This document shows positions 5,645 to 11,025 of a stretch of 11,025 nt of DNA, one piece after another (position 1 is the stretch's first letter; each line of letters starts with the position of its first letter). A model generated the notes under the pieces. The model did no database searches. It had not been told where the DNA came from and saw nothing but the letters and a program-made list of their open reading frames with translations. Position numbers and translations under genes: made by a program. Source of the DNA: DASXYU01 sp036502295 (GTDB taxonomy: Bacteria > Actinomycetota > Actinomycetes > Mycobacteriales > Jatrophihabitantaceae); NCBI GenBank assembly GCA_036502295.1, contig DASXYU010000031.1:1-11025 (forward strand), written 5' to 3'.

Positions 5645-6300
5645 GGCTCGTAGTCGCGCGTTGCAGCGTTGACTACGTCGGACGTCTCACCGCGCACCTG
5701 CCTCTGGCGAAGCGCCTGCTGATGGTGAAAGCGGACGGCTCCGTCCTCATTCATTCCGACGGCGGCTCCTACAAGCCGCTGAATTGGATGAGTCCGCCTT
5801 GTTCGCTGGTCGAGGGCGAAGGAGCCTGGACCGTCACCAACAAGGCAGGCGAGCAGCTCGTCATCACCATCGAGGCAATCGAGCACGACACCGCGCATGA
5901 GCTGGGCGTCGATCCCGGCTTGGTGAAGGACGGCGTCGAGGCGCACCTACAGAAGTTGCTCGCCGAGCACATCCACACGCTGGGGGAGGGCTACCGCCTG
6001 GTGCGCCGTGAGTTCCCGACGGCGATCGGGCCGGTGGACATCATGGCGCGCGACGCCAAGGGAGTCTCGGTGGCGGTGGAGATCAAGCGCCGCGGCGAGA
6101 TCGACGGCGTCGAGCAGCTCACGCGCTACCTCGAACTGCTCAACCGCGACCCGCTGCTCGCCCCGGTGCGCGGAGTCTTCGCTGCCCAGGAGATCAAGCC
6201 CCAGGCGAGGACGCTCGCTGAGGACCGAGGCATCGCCTGCGTCGTCCTCGACTACGACGTGCTGCGTGGGATCGACAACAAGGAAGATCGGCTGTTCTAA
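5641..6300 (+). CDS. nucS: Mismatch-specific endonuclease NucS/EndoMS
   Basis: NucS replaces MutS/MutL mismatch repair in most actinobacteria: it cuts both strands at G-T, G-G and T-T mismatches. The 219 residues match the actinobacterial form end to end. The N-terminal DNA-binding and dimer domain (1-about 100) includes DYVGRLTAHLP and YKPLNWMSPP. A RecB-like nuclease domain follows, with Asp133 (GPVDIMARD), Glu147 and Lys149 (VEIKRRGEIDGVEQ) as the D-ExK catalytic set. The extreme C-terminus EDRLF (215-219) is the sliding-clamp binding tail. Start GTG 5641 overlaps the previous stop by four bases, so translation is probably coupled to the oxidoreductase gene. A short tandem repeat begins six bases after the stop. 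Confidence 0.95.
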   Translation: MRLVVARCSVDYVGRLTAHLPLAKRLLMVKADGSVLIHSDGGSYKPLNWMSPPCSLVEGEGAWTVTNKAGEQLVITIEAIEHDTAHELGVDPGLVKDGVEAHLQKLLAEHIHTLGEGYRLVRREFPTAIGPVDIMARDAKGVSVAVEIKRRGEIDGVEQLTRYLELLNRDPLLAPVRGVFAAQEIKPQARTLAEDRGIACVVLDYDVLRGIDNKEDRLF

Positions 6301-6305
6301 CGCCT

Positions 6306-6337
6306 CTCTCTCGCTCTCTCGCTCTCTCGCTCTCTCG
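6306..6337. repeat. Microsatellite, four perfect copies of CTCTCTCG
   Basis: The 8-base unit is repeated exactly four times (6306-6313, 6314-6321, 6322-6329, 6330-6337), preceded by a partial CT. It lies between the nucS stop and the next gene and ends directly at a TTGACC that could be a -35 box. Units of this length change copy number by strand slippage; a change here would alter sequence upstream of the acetyltransferase promoter but not any certain reading frame. Confidence 0.95.
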
Positions 6338-6338
6338 C

Positions 6339-6366
6339 TTGACCATCGTGTTCGCGTCGATAAATG
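6339..6366 (+). promoter_or_regulatory. Possible promoter of the acetyltransferase gene
   Basis: TTGACC (6339-6344) is followed after 16 bases by TAAATG (6361-6366), a poor -10. The -35 match is good and it sits directly after the microsatellite. If used, transcription would start near 6373 and the true start codon would be GTG 6381 or ATG 6399 rather than the upstream TTG. Confidence 0.3.
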
Positions 6367-7142
6367 CATACGCTTGCGCAGTGGCGACGGCGAGCAACAT
6401 GTACGTCGGTGCGTTCTTGGCGCGACGCACCGCTACACGGCGGCCGGTGGTAAGCCAGCTTGGCTTGTACGGCGCACTTCCATCAGCCGATCAGTCAGAT
6501 CTGCGGCTGCTGGTCACTGATGACCGTGCATACGACCAGCTGGCTGTCCTGTTGCCGACGGTCCAGGCTGGGTTAATCACGATCTTCGACGCCGCTCACC
6601 GGTGCATCGCCCTCCTTGGCGATCTTCCGAACTGGCAGCCGCAGGCCACGACAGCGATGATCCACCGCGACTTACGGACCATGCCCTCGCACGGGCTGCG
6701 AGGTGAGCTGACCCTTCGGCCGGTGCGACGACTTTCTGAAGACGCCACTGATGGTGTGCCTCTAGAAGACGCAGTTGCGATGGCAGTGCTGGCAGACCCG
6801 ATGACCGGTGAGGGTCCGGAGGAACTCGCGATACATCTGCGGTCGTTGCCTTCGGCGTTCCGGCTCTACGCCGCGGTCGACGGTGACGGTGCAGTGCGCG
6901 CAACGGCGGGCTGCGGTGTATTCGCGGCCGACGCGACCGTGATCTTCGTCAACACGCACCCGTGCTGGCGCCTTCGCGGCATTGGCCGGGCGATGACCGC
7001 AGCGGCGCTGCGCGCTGCTCAAGACGCCGGAGCACGCTGCGCCTGCCTTGACGCCAGCGCAGCCGGCCTGCCGATCTACCGACAGCTCGGCTTCGAGACC
7101 GTCGCGCGAGCAATCCGGTACTTCCGAGGAGAGTCGAAGTGA
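6339..7142 (+). CDS. GNAT-family N-acetyltransferase
   Basis: The C-terminal half (about residues 125-262 in the longest frame of 267) is a GNAT domain. Motif A reads VNTHPCWRLRGIGRAM, with Arg211, Gly214 and Gly216 forming the acetyl-CoA pyrophosphate loop, and motif B reads LPIYRQLGFETVAR. The N-terminal part (1-about 120) is a helical region that I do not recognise as a named domain. Such proteins transfer an acetyl group from acetyl-CoA to an amine; the acceptor is unknown. The start is uncertain: TTG 6339, GTG 6348, GTG 6381 and ATG 6399 are all in frame and none has a convincing ribosome binding site. The longest is given, though a promoter-like element at 6339 argues for 6381 or 6399. 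Real coding sequence is clear from about 6400 on. Confidence 0.78.
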   Translation: MTIVFASINAYACAVATASNMYVGAFLARRTATRRPVVSQLGLYGALPSADQSDLRLLVTDDRAYDQLAVLLPTVQAGLITIFDAAHRCIALLGDLPNWQPQATTAMIHRDLRTMPSHGLRGELTLRPVRRLSEDATDGVPLEDAVAMAVLADPMTGEGPEELAIHLRSLPSAFRLYAAVDGDGAVRATAGCGVFAADATVIFVNTHPCWRLRGIGRAMTAAALRAAQDAGARCACLDASAAGLPIYRQLGFETVARAIRYFRGESK

Positions 7143-7256
7143 CGAGCGCCCACGATCGTCACTTCCTTCCCATCTGTTTCGGCCGCTCAAGTCTCAGCCT
7201 CGACATCCGATGTGGTCGGCGTAGCTGGTCCTCCAGCGACGCCAGGGAGGGCTGAC

Positions 7257-7409
7257 ATGACGGATGCAGAGCGCAACCCCAAGGCGAAGGCCGACCGGAT
7301 CTCGATCGAAATGCTGGTGGCAGTGGCACGTGCCCTCCGCGCGGACCCCAACGACCGCCGCGTGACGCAGCCGATTCCCGGCATTCCGGGATACCGTCCC
7401 GCCTCCTGA
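7257..7409 (+). CDS. Small hypothetical protein, 50 residues
   Basis: ATG 7257 is preceded at six bases by GGGAGG (7245-7250), the strongest ribosome binding site in the window, which is the main reason to believe this short gene. The protein is charged at the N-terminus, has a helix-prone middle (about residues 15-29, ISIEMLVAVARALRA) and a proline/glycine-rich tail (PIPGIPGYRP). No signal peptide or transmembrane segment is seen. The frame is open upstream to 7212, but without a comparable binding site. It lies 114 bases after the acetyltransferase gene and 55 before the dehydrogenase gene. No family recognised. Confidence 0.5.
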   Translation: MTDAERNPKAKADRISIEMLVAVARALRADPNDRRVTQPIPGIPGYRPAS

Positions 7410-7431
7410 CATTCGCCTCACCGCGCGGGTA

Positions 7432-7458
7432 TTCACAGCCGCTTTCGCAGGGTATAAC
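7432..7458 (+). promoter_or_regulatory. Promoter of the 3-hydroxyacyl-CoA dehydrogenase gene, leaderless
   Basis: TATAAC (7453-7458) is a near-consensus -10, and the G of the GTG start at 7465 falls exactly seven bases after it, so the mRNA should begin at the start codon. TTCACA (7432-7437) matches five of six bases of a -35 but at a short 15-base spacing. No Shine-Dalgarno sequence stands before the GTG. Confidence 0.55.
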
Positions 7459-7464
7459 GCTCAT

Positions 7465-9243
7465 GTGACGGCTCATGAGATTTCGCGCGTCGGTGTAGTG
7501 GGTCTCGGGACGATGGGTGCCGGAATCGCTGAGGTCTGTGCCCGTAGCGGGTTGGACGTCGTCGCGGTCGAACGCGACACCGCGTCGCTCGACCGGGCAC
7601 GCGCCAGCATCGAGCACTCCACTGCGCGCGCGCTGGCCGGCGGCAAGCTCACCGAGTCAGAGCAGGACGCGCTGCTGGGCCGGATCAGCTTCGGTCTCGA
7701 CCTGGATGCGCTCGCCGACGTCGACCTGGTCATCGAAGCGGTCCCCGAGCAGCTGGAACTCAAGCGCGAGATCTTCGCCCACCTCGACAAGATCTGTAAG
7801 CCCGAGACGATCCTCGCCACCAACACGTCCTCGCTCTCGGTTACTGAGATCGCGGTGGCGACCACTCGTCCCGGCAAGGTCGTCGGGATGCATTTCTTCA
7901 ACCCCGCACCGGTGATGAAGCTTGTCGAGGTCGTGCGCAGCGTGGTCAGCGAGCAGGAGGTCGTTGAGGACGTCGAGGCATTCGTTCAGCGCCTCGGCAA
8001 GCTCGACGTCACCATCGGCGACCGCGCCGGGTTCATCGCGAACGCGCTCCTGTTCGGTTACCTCAACCACGCCGTCGCACTCTTCGAGTCGCGCTACGCG
8101 ACACGTGAGGACATCGACGCGGCGATGCGCCTCGGGTGCGGTCTGCCGATGGGGCCGCTTGCCCTGCTCGATCTCATCGGCCTCGACACCGCTTACGAGA
8201 TCCTCGACACGATGTATCGGCAGGGCCGTGACCGCCTGCACGCGCCGTGCCCGATCTTCAAGCAGATGATCACCGCAGGGCTGCTGGGGCGTAAGTCCGG
8301 GCGCGGCTTCTACAGCTACGACGAGCCGGGATCGCCGAATGTCGTCGCGGATGCGCTTACTCCCGCGAAGGGAGCGTTGGTCTCGGGTGGGCGCCCGGTC
8401 GCGAAGGTCGGCGTCGTCGGTTCCGGGACGATGGCCACCGGCATCATCGAGGTCTTCGCGAAGGCGGGCTACGACGTCAGCTTCGTCGCCCGTGGCGAGG
8501 CGAAGGTTGCGACCGTGATCGCGGCGCTGACCAAGTCGCTGGACAAGGCGGTGGCCCGCGGCAAGCTCGGCGAGGACGCCCGCGATACAGCGCTCGCCCG
8601 CGTGCACGGCATCACCTCGATCGACGAACTCGCCGACGCCGACCTCGTGGTGGAGGCCGTCGCCGAGGAGCTCTCGGTGAAGCAGGCGATCTTCGGTGCG
8701 CTGGACGAGGTCTGCAAGCCGGGCGCCGTGCTGGCCACGACTACGTCCTCGCTGCCGGTAATCGCCATCGCCCGGTCGATGTCGCGACCCGCGGACGTCA
8801 TCGGCATGCACTTCTTCAACCCGGCATCGGTGATGAAGCTCGTCGAGGTGGTCACCACGGTCGCCACCGCTCCCGATGTCGAGGCGACCGTCCTCGAGGT
8901 CACGGCGAAGGTCGGCAAGCACGCGGTGCGCTGCGGTGACCGCGCCGGCTTCATCGTGAACGCACTACTGTTCCCCTACCTCAACGATGCGATCAAGATG
9001 CTCGAGGCCCACTACGCGACCGCTGATGACATCGACTCGGCGATGCGCGTCGGCTGCGGGTACCCGATGGGACCGTTCGAACTGCTCGACGTCGTCGGCA
9101 ACGACGTCTCACTCGCTATCGAACGCGAGCTCTACCTCGAATTCCGCGAACCCGGCTTCGCCCCCGCACCCCTGCTCGAACACCTCGTCACCGCCGGCCG
9201 TATCGGACGCAAGGTTGGAAAGGGCTTCCGCGACTACGCGTGA
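7465..9243 (+). CDS. Double-length 3-hydroxyacyl-CoA (3-hydroxybutyryl-CoA) dehydrogenase
   Basis: The 592-residue chain is two complete NAD-dependent 3-hydroxyacyl-CoA dehydrogenases in tandem (about 7-288 and 312-592) joined by a short linker. Each half has an N-terminal Rossmann fold and a C-terminal helical domain. Half 1 has GLGTMG (13-18), catalytic His143 and Glu155 (GMHFFNPAPVMKLVE), NTSS (120-123) and Asn193 (DRAGFIAN). Half 2 has GSGTMA (319-324), His449 and Glu461, TTSS (426-429) and Asn499. So both halves keep the His-Glu pair. Half 2 has Ala for the third Gly of the NAD loop and lacks the Asn of NTSS. The enzyme interconverts 3-hydroxybutyryl-CoA and acetoacetyl-CoA, feeding or draining the ethylmalonyl-CoA pathway and beta-oxidation. 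Neighbouring ccr and ecm favour the C4 role. GTG 7465 is set by the promoter spacing. Confidence 0.92.
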   Translation: MTAHEISRVGVVGLGTMGAGIAEVCARSGLDVVAVERDTASLDRARASIEHSTARALAGGKLTESEQDALLGRISFGLDLDALADVDLVIEAVPEQLELKREIFAHLDKICKPETILATNTSSLSVTEIAVATTRPGKVVGMHFFNPAPVMKLVEVVRSVVSEQEVVEDVEAFVQRLGKLDVTIGDRAGFIANALLFGYLNHAVALFESRYATREDIDAAMRLGCGLPMGPLALLDLIGLDTAYEILDTMYRQGRDRLHAPCPIFKQMITAGLLGRKSGRGFYSYDEPGSPNVVADALTPAKGALVSGGRPVAKVGVVGSGTMATGIIEVFAKAGYDVSFVARGEAKVATVIAALTKSLDKAVARGKLGEDARDTALARVHGITSIDELADADLVVEAVAEELSVKQAIFGALDEVCKPGAVLATTTSSLPVIAIARSMSRPADVIGMHFFNPASVMKLVEVVTTVATAPDVEATVLEVTAKVGKHAVRCGDRAGFIVNALLFPYLNDAIKMLEAHYATADDIDSAMRVGCGYPMGPFELLDVVGNDVSLAIERELYLEFREPGFAPAPLLEHLVTAGRIGRKVGKGFRDYA

Positions 9244-9258
9244 CGCTCGCGTTGTCGG

Positions 9259-10374
9259 CTAGGACGCGTGCGGCGTGGGAGTCATAGCGACGGCGATCGC
9301 ACCAGCAAGCTTCTGATGGACCTCGCGCAGTGTGTCGTGGGCGGCGTCGCGTTCGGAGTGCAGGCGGCGGACCTCGGCCTCAGCGTTGAAGACCAGTTCG
9401 GCGGCGTGATCCTCGGCGTGGTGCACGATGCGGGCGGCAGTGGCATCAGCCTCGGCGAGCATCTGATCACTCGACTCCTTCTCGACCGTCCGGCGCGAGC
9501 GCAGGACGATCTCGAAGTCGTCCTGCGCGACCTGTCGCGCGGTCTCCGCGTCGACATCGAGGCGCTCGCGAGTCGCAGCGTGCAGTGCGTCGAGGCGGGC
9601 ACGCTCCGCGACAGACTCCTCTTCGGCCTGCATCCGGGCGTCCTCAAGTCGGGCCCGTTCGGCCTCTGCCTCAAGATCGAGGCGCTCGCGCTCCTCGGCG
9701 GCGGTGGCGTTGAGCCAGGCGACGTCCGACTCCACCCAGGCGCGGTGGGCGTCGGCGTCGGCGACCTGCCGGCTGTGGTACTCGTCAGCTTCGGCGCATT
9801 TGACTGCCGCTGAGGCAAGCATCGCCTCCGCCTGGGTCTGGGCAGTCGCGATGAGGCGCGCGGCGGAGGCCTCAGCAGCTGCCTTGATGCCGACCACTTC
9901 GGCCTCGGTGTCAGTGCGCAGCCTGTCAGCGTGCGCCTGGGCGTCAGCACGCAATGTTCCGGCGTCTGCTTCGGCCTGGGCGATCGTCCTCGTGGACTGT
10001 TCGGACATCGCTGCGCGGACCTCGTCCGCTCTCGCCTCGGTCTCCATCCGGAGCTGGGAGGCGTCCGCTTGCGCGGCCTCCACGAGATGCCGGATCCGGG
10101 CGTCCACGTTCTCGGGGGTGATCGTCTCGTTGGAGATCCGCAGCTGACGGCGCAACGACTCCAGCTGCGCCTGGGCGGCGGATAGCTGTGCCGCGACGTC
10201 GGCGCTCCGGGAGAGGGCCGCATCACGCTGGCCCACCGCGACGCGCAGGTCGTCATCGGCCTTGAGCATGTAGCGGTCGACCTGGTCGCGGTCGTAGCCG
10301 CGCATCGCTTGGTCGAAGCCGTGCTCGCTGCCGCTGAGCATGGGTAGGACGTCGGAGGGATGGTAAGTGCTCAT
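9259..10374 (-). CDS. DivIVA-like long coiled-coil protein (FilP/Scy-related type)
   Basis: This 371-residue protein begins with a short DivIVA-like motif (about residues 19-36, GFDQAMRGYDRDQVDRYM). The rest, to about residue 355, is almost uninterrupted Ala/Glu/Arg-rich coiled coil with few helix breakers. It has no signal peptide or membrane segment. Such proteins build cytoskeletal or polar scaffolds in actinobacteria; in Streptomyces the relatives FilP and Scy take part in tip growth, and I recall them lying in the same chromosomal region as nucS and meaA. The ATG at 10372-10374 has GAGGA five bases upstream (minus strand). It converges on the dehydrogenase gene, with 15 bases between stops. 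It has also been annotated elsewhere as 'cellulose-binding protein'; nothing here suggests cellulose. Fold is sure, exact role is not. Confidence 0.8.
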   Translation of the reverse strand: MSTYHPSDVLPMLSGSEHGFDQAMRGYDRDQVDRYMLKADDDLRVAVGQRDAALSRSADVAAQLSAAQAQLESLRRQLRISNETITPENVDARIRHLVEAAQADASQLRMETEARADEVRAAMSEQSTRTIAQAEADAGTLRADAQAHADRLRTDTEAEVVGIKAAAEASAARLIATAQTQAEAMLASAAVKCAEADEYHSRQVADADAHRAWVESDVAWLNATAAEERERLDLEAEAERARLEDARMQAEEESVAERARLDALHAATRERLDVDAETARQVAQDDFEIVLRSRRTVEKESSDQMLAEADATAARIVHHAEDHAAELVFNAEAEVRRLHSERDAAHDTLREVHQKLAGAIAVAMTPTPHAS

Positions 10375-10406
10375 GAGTGTCCTCGCTTCTCTCGGCAGGC
10401 AGGGGA

Positions 10407-10433
10407 AAGCTACCCACGGAGCAACGGTTACAA
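10407..10433 (-). promoter_or_regulatory. Possible promoter of the coiled-coil gene
   Basis: On the minus strand TTGTAA (10433 to 10428) and TAGCTT (10412 to 10407) lie 15 bases apart, giving a transcript start near 10400 and a leader of about 26 bases that contains the GAGGA ribosome binding site. Spacing is short and matches are moderate. Confidence 0.3.
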
Positions 10434-10446
10434 CACAAGAGTCACA

Positions 10447-10478
10447 CGGGCCACGTCAGAAACACGTGAAGCGGCCCG
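10447..10478. repeat. Imperfect hairpin between the coiled-coil gene and ccr
   Basis: CGGGCCACGT (10447-10456) pairs with ACGTG (10464-10468) and GCCCG (10474-10478), leaving a 7-base loop and a 5-base bulge on one side. No T-tract follows on either strand. It may back up the ccr terminator or act on the coiled-coil promoter. Confidence 0.35.
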
Positions 10479-10506
10479 GCGCGTCCTCGCGTAGGGCTCG
10501 TTCATG

Positions 10507-10531
10507 AAAAAAAGGTAGGCGCTAGACGCCT
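10507..10531 (-). terminator. Intrinsic terminator of ccr overlapping its stop codon
   Basis: On the minus strand AGGCG (10531 to 10527) pairs with CGCCT (10521 to 10517) around TCTAG, whose TAG is the ccr stop codon. Three bases later comes a run of seven T (10513 to 10507). The stem is only 5 bp but fully G/C-anchored, and the T-tract is the only such run in the window. It separates ccr from the coiled-coil gene. Confidence 0.6.
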
Positions 10532-11025
10532 CGGAACCTGTTGATCTCCTCCAGGTGCTTGGCTCGCAGCTCGGTGTCGCGGACTCCGAGACCCTCTTCG
10601 GGCGCGAGGCAGAGCACGCCGACCTTGCCCTGGTGCAGGTTCTTGTGCACGTCGTAGGCGGCCTGGCCGGTGTCGGCGAGCGCATAGGCCTTGGACAGTG
10701 TCGGGTGGATGTGGCCCTTGGCGATGAGGCGGTTCGCCTCCCACGACTCGCGGTAGTTGGCGAAGTGCGACCCGATGATCCGCTTCAGCGTCATCCAGAG
10801 GTACCGGTTGTCGTATTCGTGCATATAGCCCGAGGTGGACGCGCAGGTGACGACCGTTCCGCCGCGCTTCGTGACGTAGACGGACGCACCGAACGTCTCG
10901 CGGCCCGGGTGCTCGTAGACGATGTCAGGGTCATCGCCGCCGGTGAGTTCGCGGATCTTCGCCCCGAGCCGCTGCCACTCCTTGGGATTCTGCCGCTCCT
11001 CAGGGGTCCCGGCGTTGTCCCAGAA
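10522..11025 (-). CDS. ccr: Crotonyl-CoA carboxylase/reductase, C-terminal part (5' end outside window)
   Basis: The frame is open to the window edge; 167 residues of an enzyme of about 445 are seen. Ccr reduces crotonyl-CoA with NADPH and adds CO2 to give (2S)-ethylmalonyl-CoA, the defining step of the ethylmalonyl-CoA pathway and a source of polyketide extender units. Recognisable stretches are EHPGRETFGASVYV, GGTVVTCASTSGYMHEYDNR, LKRIIGSHFANYRE and HQGKVGVLCLAPEEGLGVRD. By distance from the C-terminus (80 residues follow it), the His of GSHFANY should be the CO2-binding His365 of characterised Ccr. These features separate it from ordinary quinone-reductase-type MDR proteins. The coding end overlaps its own terminator. 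Confidence 0.95.
   Translation of the reverse strand, partial: FWDNAGTPEERQNPKEWQRLGAKIRELTGGDDPDIVYEHPGRETFGASVYVTKRGGTVVTCASTSGYMHEYDNRYLWMTLKRIIGSHFANYRESWEANRLIAKGHIHPTLSKAYALADTGQAAYDVHKNLHQGKVGVLCLAPEEGLGVRDTELRAKHLEEINRFRGV

Noticed and set aside
6306..6337. Microsatellite as a CRISPR array or coding repeat
   Set aside because: The unit is only 8 bases without spacers and lies after the nucS stop, with no supported frame running through it.
7657..8922. Minus-strand open frame of 421 codons opposite the dehydrogenase gene
   Set aside because: Shadow of the strongly biased codons of the real gene; its apparent internal repetition simply mirrors the tandem duplication of the dehydrogenase.

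Overview
The window comes from a high-GC actinobacterium (Actinomycetota). Four things point there: a NucS/EndoMS mismatch endonuclease, an F420-type luciferase-like oxidoreductase, a DivIVA/FilP-like coiled-coil protein, and ethylmalonyl-CoA pathway enzymes of the Streptomyces/Nocardioides type. GTG starts and promoters that place the start codon at +1 (leaderless) fit as well. I cannot name the genus from sequence alone.

Layout. Bases 1-762 hold the 3' part of an EAL-domain (cyclic-di-GMP phosphodiesterase type) gene. Bases 763-1295 hold no intact gene but carry three strong inverted repeats, a fragment of an old RES-toxin gene and a set of 12-bp-spaced direct repeats. Bases 1296-2288 hold a RES-Xre toxin-antitoxin pair (MbcA/ParS-type antitoxin, then a RES-domain toxin whose 5' end appears frameshifted). 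A phosphoribosyltransferase (2289-2786, minus) converges on the toxin and diverges from ecm/meaA (2859-4844), the B12-dependent ethylmalonyl-CoA mutase. Then come, on the plus strand, an LLM-class oxidoreductase, nucS (4-base overlap with it), an 8-bp microsatellite, a GNAT acetyltransferase, a 50-residue ORF with a strong ribosome binding site, and a double-length 3-hydroxyacyl-CoA dehydrogenase (7465-9243). On the minus strand follow a long DivIVA-like coiled-coil protein (9259-10374) and the 3' part of ccr, crotonyl-CoA carboxylase/reductase (10522-11025).

How it fits together. The metabolic theme is acetyl-CoA assimilation or C4 extender-unit supply. The 3-hydroxyacyl-CoA dehydrogenase interconverts acetoacetyl-CoA and 3-hydroxybutyryl-CoA, Ccr makes ethylmalonyl-CoA from crotonyl-CoA, and Ecm isomerises (2R)-ethylmalonyl-CoA to methylsuccinyl-CoA. 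These three genes are in separate transcription units. ecm has a promoter with a perfect 14-bp palindrome between its -35 and -10, and it and the dehydrogenase both look leaderless.

The most unusual part is the toxin-antitoxin region. A 34-bp stretch of the toxin's 3' end is repeated exactly 1041 bp upstream, in the same codon phase, and flanks the system. The GGAAGT core is shared by a 34-bp palindrome and by three repeats before the antitoxin. The toxin reading frame is best explained with a one-base shift near 1715-1717. I read this as the residue of a tandem toxin-antitoxin duplication that has partly decayed. I see no wholly novel multi-gene system.
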